Of a DNA stretch of 34,260 nt, positions 8,061-15,117 are shown one piece after another (positions within the stretch are counted from its first letter, which is position 1; each line of letters begins with the position of its first letter). The translations under genes and the position numbers were made by a program. Source of the stretch: Snodgrassella alvi_G (lineage in GTDB: Bacteria; Pseudomonadota; Gammaproteobacteria; Burkholderiales; Neisseriaceae). The stretch covers positions 1 to 34,260 of the forward strand of contig CAMLCH010000028.1 in NCBI GenBank assembly GCA_946478525.1, written 5' to 3'. The notes beneath the pieces were generated by a model. It was not told the DNA's origin, did not search any database, and was given only the letters and a program-made list of their open reading frames with translations.

Positions 8061-9173
8061 TTATTTGCTATGGACGGTCAATTGCCATAAGGAAGTAATT
8101 TCCTGGTTGCGGGCGTAAGCAAGAGGGTTGTGTTGTTGCTGTGCTTTAGGATGTTGTGGCTCAATATCACTTTTACGTACCAGCGCTAATCCTGCAGCTG
8201 CTATCCATTGGTTAAGTGCCTGTGGTGAACGTAAGCCTAAATGTTCGGCAATATCCGACATGATCAACCAGATTTGTCCGTGCGGATTGAGATGGTTCGC
8301 AGCGTTATTGAGAAAGGTTTTTAACATCTGATGTTCAGGATCGTAAAGAGCGGTTTCGATGCTGCTGCTTGGTTTGGCTGGTAACCATGGCGGGTTGCAA
8401 ATAATCAGATCAGCATGACCATCGGGAAAAAGATTGGTCTGCTGTATAAGGATCTGCTTTTTAAAACCCAAACGCTCAATATTATTCTGTGCACAGCTAA
8501 TGGCACGAGGATTGTTGTCGGTAGCGATAATATGCGGTACACCACGTTGGGCTAATATTGCGGCCAGTACACCACTACCAGTACCGATATCCCAGGCATG
8601 CTGGCATGCAGCTGGTAAGGGAGCCTGTGCTACTAGCTGTAAATATTCACCACGAAGCGGCGAAAATACGCCATAAGGAACATGTATTTTCTGCTGGTTT
8701 AATGCAGGTATGATGACGCCGGTTTTATGCCATTCATGTGCGCTGATATAACCTTGTAGCAAATGCAAAGGTATAAGTAATGGTTGCTTATTAGCTAAGC
8801 CGAAAATATCGGTTAGCGCCGCATTGACGTTGGGCGCACGTGAATTACTGATATGTCCATCAGGCCGGACTTCAATCAACAGGCGTTGAAATAATCGACT
8901 GTGTTGTGCTTGCTGGAGGCGGTGCTTATGAAAATCGTTATGCACTTTAGCTTTGCTATGAACGCGCTTTTTTATGGCTGCCAGTAGCTGTTTACCCTGA
9001 TGATAGTCACCGCGCCATAATAGTGAAGTATTTTGATAAAATTGTCGCAATGCCTGTTCAGCACTAATCTGCTTTATGACTTCAATATGATCCGGAACGG
9101 GATGGCGATCATCACCTCCCCATTCGGCTTGCATGGTTTGATTTTGTTCTGTCCAGTTGATAATTGGGCGCAT
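8061..9173 (-). CDS. Class I SAM-dependent methyltransferase
   Basis: The protein of about 370 residues carries a Rossmann methyltransferase domain in its C-terminal half. The SAM-binding motif I is AWDIGTGSGVLAAILAQRG, motif II is IATDNNPRA, and the NPPW motif (LIICNPPWLPAK) marks an amino-methylating enzyme of the HemK/PrmC/RlmG type. The N-terminal 150 residues hold a helical region including LLWRGDYHQGKQLLAAIKKR, which is likely substrate-recognition. The target could be an RNA or a protein glutamine and is not determined. I favour ATG 9173 (MRPIINWTEQ) over an upstream in-frame TTG at 9188, because the family-like sequence starts there; neither has a strong ribosome site. Confidence 0.85.
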   Translation of the reverse strand: MRPIINWTEQNQTMQAEWGGDDRHPVPDHIEVIKQISAEQALRQFYQNTSLLWRGDYHQGKQLLAAIKKRVHSKAKVHNDFHKHRLQQAQHSRLFQRLLIEVRPDGHISNSRAPNVNAALTDIFGLANKQPLLIPLHLLQGYISAHEWHKTGVIIPALNQQKIHVPYGVFSPLRGEYLQLVAQAPLPAACQHAWDIGTGSGVLAAILAQRGVPHIIATDNNPRAISCAQNNIERLGFKKQILIQQTNLFPDGHADLIICNPPWLPAKPSSSIETALYDPEHQMLKTFLNNAANHLNPHGQIWLIMSDIAEHLGLRSPQALNQWIAAAGLALVRKSDIEPQHPKAQQQHNPLAYARNQEITSLWQLTVHSK

Positions 9174-9406
9174 ATGGCTTGAGTACAAATAATTTATTAT
9201 AGAGATAAACTAAGCAATGTCTATGAAAAAAATAGACAGGGTTGTTACAACTATTATTTTATATTTTTTTATAAAAGGCTCCAAATAAACCCAGAAAAAA
9301 TTAATGTATTTTCATTTCCGGCAATTTTGAAATAATTTATGATGCTATTTCTGCAAAATCAACATAAGCTTACGGTGAGCATGAGATAAAATATTGCCAG
9401 TCAGTA

Positions 9407-9667
9407 TCAGAAAAAATTATGTCTGTGAACGTCTAAATTTATTGATGGTTTGCTATTAGATAGATTCAAGCAGAAATGGGTTTTAATAATGAAATTTGCT
9501 ATTTCAAAATTGCTTAGGCCATTTATAAGTTTAGGTTTTTTTGCTGTTCGACAGTAAGTTTTTGCAGAGAGTTGCTTATCTGGTTTAAGACTAATATCAG
9601 GTTTTTGAGGGTATTGAATAACATAATGGTGCATATCAAGCTTTATGATGGGCAGCACAATGGTCAT
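9407..9667 (-). CDS. Small hypothetical protein, 86 residues
   Basis: I do not recognise this protein. It starts MTIVLPIIKLDMHHYVIQYP and continues with a Lys/Pro-rich middle and an Asn/His-rich end, with no signal peptide or membrane segment. The main support is a good ribosome site: AGAGGA ends 9 bases before the ATG on the minus strand. It lies alone in a 1.1-kb region that otherwise holds only a decayed gene, so it may be the surviving 5' part of a longer lost gene. Bases 9189-9406 and 9668-9807 around it show nothing I can identify. Confidence 0.4.
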   Translation of the reverse strand: MTIVLPIIKLDMHHYVIQYPQKPDISLKPDKQLSAKTYCRTAKKPKLINGLSNFEIANFIIKTHFCLNLSNSKPSINLDVHRHNFF

Positions 9668-9807
9668 ATGAAAAGTTCCTCTGCATCCGGATGTATTTTT
9701 AAGTGGTAGCTAAGAGTAAATTATGGTGAATCTATATTTTTAATTATTTAAGTATGTTTCATAGTGATTTTAGTTTATTAAATGCTGGTGGTTATTATTT
9801 ATTGTAA

Positions 9808-10238
9808 ATTATAATCTTTTTACTGTATGACAAGCTATCTGTGTGGTTAAAAGATGAATTTTCTGGCAATTTAAATTTGCGTTTGGATGTTATACGGACT
9901 GAATTTTTATGTTTTAGGTTCGATCATGGCGCCAATGTAGTTTAAAATGGATAGTTTAGTGCTAAGCAAATTTTTATACTCAAATTTAGTAAAGTCGATG
10001 ATTTTGTTGTAGATGATATTTGCTTAGGAAAAATCGAATCAGGTCGAGATTGAGTGCAAACAGATATCAGTAACGTTGGGCTATGTATGGTGCCGGAAGT
10101 TTTTCAGTTTAGTTCGCTAGTAACAATAGTATGGTGCGGATGATATTGCCGAATTGAGGTAAGCAGGCATGCAGTATATGTACTCTGCAATTTGATTCAA
10201 TTATTGATGAATTAAGAAGAAGCACTGCTTATGATTAA
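9808..10238 (+). pseudogene. Decayed gene remnant (unidentified), three frames and several stops
   Basis: Frame 1 from 9808 to about 10140 reads like real protein (LYDKLSVWLKDEFSGNLNLR, then FSAKQIFILKFSKVDDFVVD and DICLGKIESGRD) but is interrupted by stops at 9943, 9952 and 10051. It then continues in frame 2 at 10136 as ADDIAELR, stop, AGMQYMYSAI, and finally in frame 3 at 10191 as FDSIIDELRRSTAYD, ending at TAA 10238. The continuity of sense across frames shows a protein of at least 140 residues that has lost function. No start is visible. The family is unknown to me; the VDDFVVDDI segment hints at a large secreted or calcium-binding protein, a guess only. Confidence 0.6.
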
Positions 10239-10323
10239 TGTTCATTAGTGTGCTAAAGACAAGGATATGAGATCGTTGGCTGCTGCAAAAAGTATAACGG
10301 TCGAAAAAATGGAATTCTATTGA

Positions 10324-10860
10324 ATGAAATGGATGAAAAAAATAATGAAATTGGCCACAGCATGTTTATGTGCCAATTTTATTTATAGTGCTCCTGTAAT
10401 GGCAGCACCAGAAGGCATGGATACTGATGCTCTGGATCGGTTGATTCGGGAGCGTACCAGTAGGCCTGTGGCTAGTATAGGTGATGATGCCAGTGATTTG
10501 ATCATGAATGCTATGAGCCTTTTGGGCGTGGCATATCATTTTGGTGGTAATTCGCCTACTAACGGTTTGGATTGCAGTGGTTTTATGCAATATATTTTTC
10601 GGCGAAGTATGGGCATCACGCTGCCCCGTAATTCACGTCAGATGGCAACAGTTGGTGAAGCGGTCAGTCGAAGCAATATGCAACCGGGCGATCTGGTGTT
10701 TTTTAGTCCTAAGGGCGGTGGTATTTCTCATGTTGGTATGTATATCGGTAATGGGAAAATGATTCATGCCCCACGAACCGGTAAGAATATTGAGATTACC
10801 AGCATTGATCAGGGTTACTGGGCCCGTGCTTTTGTGACTGCGCGGAGAGTGAAACGTTGA
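10324..10860 (+). CDS. NlpC/P60-family cell-wall endopeptidase (C40), secreted
   Basis: This 178-residue protein starts with a basic signal peptide (MKWMKKIMKLATACLCANFI) with a likely cleavage after APVMA near residue 28. The NlpC/P60 domain fills residues 58-175. It has the catalytic Cys in GLDCSGF, the catalytic His in SHVGMYIGNG, and a third polar residue expected in the HAPRTG segment. These enzymes cut the D-Glu to diamino-acid bond of peptidoglycan stem peptides in the periplasm. No binding domain such as SH3b or LysM is attached, which is the usual short form in Neisseriaceae. The stop overlaps the start of the next gene (TGATG), so the two are probably translated together. Confidence 0.9.
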   Translation: MKWMKKIMKLATACLCANFIYSAPVMAAPEGMDTDALDRLIRERTSRPVASIGDDASDLIMNAMSLLGVAYHFGGNSPTNGLDCSGFMQYIFRRSMGITLPRNSRQMATVGEAVSRSNMQPGDLVFFSPKGGGISHVGMYIGNGKMIHAPRTGKNIEITSIDQGYWARAFVTARRVKR

Positions 10861-11081
10861 TGAAATCGATGCCTAAAATGCCTGTGTGGCGAGACGACGA
10901 AGGCAATGTGGTTTCCTGTACTGAAAAAATTAAGGTCATGCAGCAAAATATGCAGGAAATCTATGAACTGGCACAGGAAGCGTTTGAAGATGGTTTGCTG
11001 ATGGGGTGTCAGGAAACGCAGTTGCGCAATTATCTAACTGAGCTAATGGCAGCGGTGAAGAATCCCTACCTGCAAAATTGA
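10860..11081 (+). CDS. Small hypothetical protein coupled to the NlpC/P60 gene
   Basis: This 73-residue cytosolic protein begins at ATG 10860, which overlaps the TGA of the peptidase gene by one base; an in-frame TTG one codon earlier is a less likely start. It contains a conserved-looking segment SCTEKIKVMQQNMQEIYELA followed by acidic helices (QEAFEDGLLMGCQE) and ends NPYLQN. It has no signal peptide or membrane segment, so it cannot act with the secreted hydrolase outside the cell in an obvious way. I know of no function. Overlap and clean codon use make it a real gene. Confidence 0.75.
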   Translation: MKSMPKMPVWRDDEGNVVSCTEKIKVMQQNMQEIYELAQEAFEDGLLMGCQETQLRNYLTELMAAVKNPYLQN

Positions 11082-11584
11082 GTATTTTGCTGATTATACT
11101 AATGATTCATTTTAACTGACTGTTTGTCAACAATAGTATCTAGCAGTGCATCATGTATGTCTGAGGAAGTTTGGTGGCCTTGATTTTCTGTATGAGCAGT
11201 TTTAGGCTGCAGAAAATTGAGGCGGTTTGAATTTGAATCAGTTTGTCTATTGTTAGTGGCAGTATTATCAACAATTGTTGATAAATTAGTTTTAATGATA
11301 TTTGCATTTTTATTTGCTAATTTGCTTTTATGCAAGCTTGATCAGTACGAATTTATATTTGAACAAATAGTATCAGAATAGAAAATTTGTCTATTAAATT
11401 TAGGATTAAAAAGGGGCGAATTTTAACTGTTGCGATGATATGTTAATTGTGATCAGCACAAACTAATTATTAATATTTTTCTTCTGAAATTGCAGTAATG
11501 TACTTACCAGCAAAATACTTGGTCTTAAACAGGATGTAATCTGTGTGCCTGTTATTTAAGTTTTGTATTTTTGATGTTCCTTTT
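11082..11584. other. Spacer with a 20-bp perfect palindrome
   Basis: No convincing gene is present. A minus-strand open stretch at 11099-11335 (78 codons, rich in Asn, Thr and Ser) lacks a ribosome site. The notable item is a 20-bp perfect palindrome at 11265-11284, reported separately. Confidence 0.5.
11265..11284. promoter_or_regulatory. Perfect 20-bp palindrome TTATCAACAATTGTTGATAA
   Basis: The two 10-base halves are exact reverse complements with no spacer, as in operators bound by dimeric repressors. It lies in a convergent spacer, far from any recognised start, so a role in controlling the flanking genes is not obvious. Confidence 0.35.
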
Positions 11585-11620
11585 AATAAATTAGCCCATC
11601 TTAGGATGGGCTAATTTATT
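11585..11620 (-). terminator. Intrinsic terminator of the SIS-dolP-membrane protein cluster
   Basis: A 16-bp perfect stem (11585-11600 with 11605-11620, loop TTAG) with a GC core GCCCATC/GATGGGC and AT-rich base lies just past the end of the membrane-protein gene. It probably ends the minus-strand cluster. Confidence 0.8.
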
Positions 11621-11627
11621 AAAAAAT

Positions 11628-12134
11628 TTAAAACAGATTATCCAGCTGTTTATTAGATGTGGTGTTTGTACGTTTAGGTTTCGGTGTAGCTGAGCTGTCA
11701 GAATTATTGGTTTTAATGGTGGCGGTCGGCACATTGGTTGGCAAGATAGGTTGCATATCTGGATCTTCTGCTATTGCCTGTGGCCTGGTTCTGGGCTTGG
11801 CCGGTGTGGTGGCTATATGTACTGTGTCGCTAGCAGAAGCAGCTATTGCCTGATCTGAGGCAGCCAACGCCACCGGATTGGGTACGTAAGTTGTAGGTGC
11901 ATTGGGATTTGTCGGTGCACCTGTAGGTGTCAAAACCTCAATACTGGCTGCCTGTGTGACGGTTTCTTTTTCAATAGGCTTATTTATAACCCGCCATGCA
12001 TAGAATATAAAACCAGCAACGCAAATAGCCAGTATCAATAATAGGGTTAATATTACTTTGGTGTAAGTGCTCAGTCCGGTTTTTGCCGAGCGTTTTTTAT
12101 TTTTACTGCTTGGTGCATCTGGTTTATTGCTCAT
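11628..12134 (-). CDS. Single-pass membrane protein with Pro/Thr/Ala-rich outer tail
   Basis: The 168-residue protein has a basic cytoplasmic start (KNKKRSAKTGLSTYTK), one membrane helix near residues 27-47 (VILTLLLILAICVAGFIFYA) and a periplasmic tail rich in Pro, Thr, Ala and Ser that ends QLDNLF. The tail has no fold I recognise and resembles a flexible spacer. It is the last gene of a minus-strand cluster behind a DolP-type lipoprotein, which suggests an envelope role. Start at ATG 12134 has AAAGGA about 11 bases upstream. A truncated, frameshifted copy of its first 25 codons exists at 13344-13419, the product of a local tandem duplication. Confidence 0.65.
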   Translation of the reverse strand: MSNKPDAPSSKNKKRSAKTGLSTYTKVILTLLLILAICVAGFIFYAWRVINKPIEKETVTQAASIEVLTPTGAPTNPNAPTTYVPNPVALAASDQAIAASASDTVHIATTPAKPRTRPQAIAEDPDMQPILPTNVPTATIKTNNSDSSATPKPKRTNTTSNKQLDNLF

Positions 12135-12267
12135 TATAAGTATTTCCTTTAAGGAAGTAATCGCGAATAGTTGTGCATTATATGCAGATTCAGGTTGGAT
12201 TCGGTAAATCCAGCAATAGCTTACTGCGTTCAGAAGTAATTATATTCTGCTCGCAGCTAATTTTTAT

Positions 12268-12903
12268 TTAAGAATTAGTACGGTCGGTGCTTTTATTAGC
12301 GGGTACTGGATTAAAGGTTTGATATAAGGTAATGACTTTTTGCACCCCAGCAGTGGTACTGATGGTGTTGGTTGCCGATTGCTGCTCATCTGGTGTAAGA
12401 ATGCCCATTACATAGGTGGTGCCATTATAAGTAACTACTTTAATGTGAGTTGGTGATACACCTTTGACATTTAACAAATTAGTACGAATTTTTGATGTAA
12501 TCCAAGTGTCGTCTTTTACATGGCTTAATGTACGATTTTGATTGGCTACATCAATATAGTTGTAAACTTTTTGTGCAGCTGGCTGGGCGCGGGCCACTCG
12601 TTCAACCTGATTTTTATCGCTTTCACTGGCGACCAGACCTAATAGCAGTATTTGACGGTTGTAACTGATTACGGATAGTGTGGGTTTAAATTGTTTATCT
12701 GAACTCTGACTGTTCAAATAATTCATGGCGCCATCAAGAATTTTGACTTCCATCACTTTGTCATCGGTTTGGGCTCCGGTGCTACGACGATCTGTCACGG
12801 TAAGGGTGCCCACCGCGGCTCCACCAATTAGGAATGCCGGACAACCGGTCAAAGTGACGGTCATACATAAGGCAATAAGAAGAGTAGATACATATTTTTT
12901 CAT
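12268..12903 (-). CDS. dolP: DolP/YraP-type lipoprotein with two BON domains (intact copy)
   Basis: This 211-residue protein has a lipoprotein signal with lipobox TLTGC (Cys 21) and two BON domains, roughly residues 50-117 and 128-195. Characteristic segments are EVKILDGAMNYLNSQ, LLLGLVASESDKNQVERVAR, DDTWITSKIRTNLLNVKGVS and TYVMGILTPDEQQSA. In E. coli DolP (YraP) sits at the inner face of the outer membrane, binds anionic phospholipid at the septum and supports envelope integrity; the meningococcal homologue is antigen GNA2091. The BON signatures in both domains are preserved, unlike in the duplicate at 13552-14157, so this is the copy likely to work. It lies between a broken SIS gene and the membrane-protein gene. 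Confidence 0.9.
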   Translation of the reverse strand: MKKYVSTLLIALCMTVTLTGCPAFLIGGAAVGTLTVTDRRSTGAQTDDKVMEVKILDGAMNYLNSQSSDKQFKPTLSVISYNRQILLLGLVASESDKNQVERVARAQPAAQKVYNYIDVANQNRTLSHVKDDTWITSKIRTNLLNVKGVSPTHIKVVTYNGTTYVMGILTPDEQQSATNTISTTAGVQKVITLYQTFNPVPANKSTDRTNS

Positions 12904-12934
12904 GTGTTTAACCTGTTTTTGTATATGCTAATGG

Positions 12935-13343
12935 TTATAAACCGCTTAATAATAATTGGTCAATATGGGCACATAAGGCATGGATAATCACTTGTTAGGC
13001 TTCCAGAACACGCAGAGCATTATCATCGGAATATCTGGCCAAAAATCATCACTACGTAATAATGCCACGATTTCTCCGTCGCTGTCTCTATTGATGGCTA
13101 AAACAGGCATATATCGCTCATGAGCAGTTTTAATCGCCTGACAAAGGTTGTTACATTGACCATAGGTAGAAATTACACAAAGCATATCATGCTTTTTACC
13201 CAGAGCATGAATCTGATGAGTGAACAAACCGTCCTGGAGGCTGTTGGTGAGAGAACTATGAACTGCTAGATTATTGCACAAGGATAATGTTGCTAGTGCC
13301 ATTCTATCTTGTTGTAATCTGATCACAAAATATGCTGCCATAA
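12935..13343 (-). pseudogene. SIS-domain gene, duplicate copy: 5' truncated and frameshifted
   Basis: This stretch aligns base for base with the intact SIS gene at 14192-14782, but starts abruptly at the duplication junction and so lacks about the first 60 codons. The segment RLQQDRMALATLSLCNNLAV is clear. A one-base loss (ATCGGAAT against ACCGGGAAT in the intact copy, near 13028) shifts the frame, so the open frame ends early at 12988 with MLCVFWKPNK instead of the proper C-terminus. A glycine-rich loop has also changed (TGGSGGEI to NRDSDGEI). The original stop position corresponds to 12935. It is not expected to make a working protein. Confidence 0.87.
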
Positions 13344-13419
13344 TTGGTGTAGGTGCTCAGACCGGTTTTTCCCGAGGTTTTTTGTTTTTAATACTTGGTA
13401 GAACTGATTTATTACTCAT
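13344..13419 (-). pseudogene. 5' remnant of the single-pass membrane protein gene (duplicate copy)
   Basis: The 76 bases match the start of the gene at 12134. The ATG lies at 13417-13419 and the codons read MSNKSVLPSIKNKKPREKPV before a stop. A lost base in the Lys/Arg codons shifts the frame relative to MSNKPDAPSSKNKKRSAKTG in the intact gene. The match ends at the junction with the truncated SIS gene, marking the edge of the duplicated unit. Confidence 0.82.
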
Positions 13420-13551
13420 TATAAATATTTCCTCAAAGGAAGTAATTACGAATAGTTGTATATTATATGCAAATTCAGATTGGATTTGGGTAAATTCAGC
13501 AATAAGTTACTGCGAACAGAAGCATGATATTCTGATCCCAGCTTTTTTTAT

Positions 13552-14157
13552 TTAAGAATTAGTACTTTTGGTGCCTTGATTAGCGGTTGCTGGATTAAAG
13601 GTTTGATATAAGGGAATAACTTTTTCCACACTATCCACCGCGCTGATTTTATTGGTTGCCGATTGCTGTTCTTCTGGCGTAAGAATGCCCATTACATAGG
13701 CAATGCGATCATAAGTAACTACTTTAGTGTAGGTTGGTGATACACCTCTGACATTCAACAAAATATTATAATCATAAATTCTTGGTCTAGATGTATGGCT
13801 TTCACTGGATACATCAATATAATTATAAACATTTTGAGCAGCTGGCTGGGCGCGGGCCACTCGTCCAACCTGATTTTTATCGCTTTCACTGGCGACCAGA
13901 CCTAATAGAAGTATTTGACGGTTGTAACTGATTACGAATATTGTTGGTTTAAAATGTTTATTTGAACTATGGTTGTTTAAATAATTCATAGCCTCATCAA
14001 GAATTTTGACTTCCATCACTTTGTCATCTGATTGGGCTGCAGTGCTACGACGATCGAGTCTGCCCGCCGTGCCTCCCCCACTTGGGAATGACGGACAACC
14101 GGTCAAAATCACGGCCATACATAGAGCAATAAGAAGAGTAGATAAATATTTTTTCAT
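13552..14157 (-). CDS. DolP-like lipoprotein, diverged duplicate
   Basis: This 201-residue duplicate of the protein at 12268-12903 keeps the signal peptide and lipobox (ILTGC) and a good first BON domain (EVKILDEAMNYLNNH, LLLGLVASESDKNQVGRVAR). The start of the second BON domain is damaged: the segment DDTWITSKIRTNLLNVKG of the other copy is replaced by a shorter, unlike stretch, RPRIYDYNILLNVRG. The glycine-rich region after the lipobox is also altered (PSFPSGGGTAGRLDRRSTAA). The frame is still open, so it may be made, but relaxed selection is likely. It follows the intact SIS gene by about 35 bases, so it would be translated from the same message. Confidence 0.75.
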   Translation of the reverse strand: MKKYLSTLLIALCMAVILTGCPSFPSGGGTAGRLDRRSTAAQSDDKVMEVKILDEAMNYLNNHSSNKHFKPTIFVISYNRQILLLGLVASESDKNQVGRVARAQPAAQNVYNYIDVSSESHTSRPRIYDYNILLNVRGVSPTYTKVVTYDRIAYVMGILTPEEQQSATNKISAVDSVEKVIPLYQTFNPATANQGTKSTNS

Positions 14158-14191
14158 GTATTTTAACCTATTCTTATATATATGCTAATGG

Positions 14192-14782
14192 TTATAAACC
14201 GCTTAATAATAATTGGTCAATATGGGCACATAAGGCATGGATAGTGACTTGTTGTGCTTCCAGAACGCGCAGGGCATTATCACCGGGAATATTTAGCCAG
14301 AAATCATCATCGCGCAATAATGCCGCGATTTCTCCACCGCTGCCTCCAGTGATAGCCAAAACAGGCATATCTCGCTCATGAGCGGTTTTAATCGCCTGAC
14401 AAAGGTTGTTACATTGACCATCGGTAGAAATCACACAAAGCATATCATGCTGTTTGCCCAAAGCATGAATCTGACGAGCAAACAAATCATCTGGTATGCT
14501 AGTGTTGGTAAGAGAACTGAGGACTGCTGGATTGTTGCACAAGGATAATGCTGCCAGTGCCATTCTGTCCTGTTGTAATCTGGTGACTAAATACGCTGCC
14601 ATAACATTGGACATAGATGCATAAATACCATTACCGGCAATCATGAGCTTACCATCGCTCATTAGTGCCATAAGTATACCTTGAGCTGCATGTTCAAGTG
14701 GTTCAGCCAGTAAATCAGCGCATTCATTAAGTAGCTGTGCGCTGTCGGAAAAATGTTGCCGGATAGCAGGAGATTCTGTCAT
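14192..14782 (-). CDS. SIS-domain protein, DiaA/GmhA-like (intact copy)
   Basis: The 196-residue protein has the single SIS fold of the GmhA/DiaA family: SDGKLMIAGNGIYASMSN (residues 44-61), the loop CVISTDGQCNNLCQAIKTA, and ITGGSGGEIAALL. In true phosphoheptose isomerases the first loop is GNGGSA and the second STSGNS; here they read GNGIYA and STDGQC, so sugar-phosphate catalysis is doubtful. The E. coli order rsmI-lpoA-yraN-diaA-dolP places DiaA, a DnaA-binding initiator of replication, next to dolP, matching this locus, where rsmI is divergent 335 bases away. I favour a DiaA-like, non-enzymatic role. It is probably the first gene of the minus-strand cluster. Confidence 0.82.
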   Translation of the reverse strand: MTESPAIRQHFSDSAQLLNECADLLAEPLEHAAQGILMALMSDGKLMIAGNGIYASMSNVMAAYLVTRLQQDRMALAALSLCNNPAVLSSLTNTSIPDDLFARQIHALGKQHDMLCVISTDGQCNNLCQAIKTAHERDMPVLAITGGSGGEIAALLRDDDFWLNIPGDNALRVLEAQQVTIHALCAHIDQLLLSGL

Positions 14783-15117
14783 ATTGAAAACAATGTTATC
14801 TAAAAATAGTGCATGTTATTTTTTTATGATAGGCGCAATTTTGCTGAATAAGCCTTAATAATAGCAGCTTGGCCAGTGATTGCGGAATGGACAGCATATG
14901 ATACGCGTTTTTTTATTCGTTCTACCAGAAAATCTACCAGAAAATTTTCTCAAAGATATTTGAAATCGACACGTATTATATTTGCCTGTGTAGTAAGGGT
15001 GTATCACTCTTTTGACGATTAACATCGTGGTATAGTATCAACCTTAAATATTTAGACCAGTGATATACAGACTGCTGTTGCATATTACTGATCAGATCTG
15101 AGTACGGATAGACCCTG
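14783..15117. other. Divergent spacer between the SIS gene and rsmI
   Basis: This spacer probably holds promoters for both directions. For rsmI, TTGACG (15012-15017) and TAGTAT (15033-15038) are a weak pair at 15-base spacing. A 12-bp exact tandem repeat, TCTACCAGAAAA, occupies 14921-14932 and 14933-14944. No gene is seen. Confidence 0.4.

Larger units (their letters stand above)
12058..13343 (-). repeat. Tandem duplication, unit A (about 1286 bp)
   Basis: This unit runs from within the membrane-protein gene through dolP to the truncated SIS gene, and matches 13344-14604. Matching landmarks are the membrane-protein ATG (12134 and 13419), the dolP stop (12268 and 13552) and the dolP start (12903 and 14157). 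The bases TTGG are shared at the junction near 13344. Confidence 0.88.
13344..14604 (-). repeat. Tandem duplication, unit B (about 1261 bp)
   Basis: Second unit of the direct repeat, containing the membrane-protein remnant, the divergent dolP copy and most of the intact SIS gene. It is shorter than unit A mainly because of a 30-base net loss inside the dolP copy. Confidence 0.88.

Noticed and set aside
11099..11335. Minus-strand 78-codon open frame
   Set aside because: It has no ribosome site, is of low complexity (Asn, Thr, Ser) and overlaps a palindrome.
15012..15038. TTGACG and TAGTAT as an rsmI promoter
   Set aside because: The spacing is 15 bases or less; it is mentioned in the spacer entry but not called as a feature.
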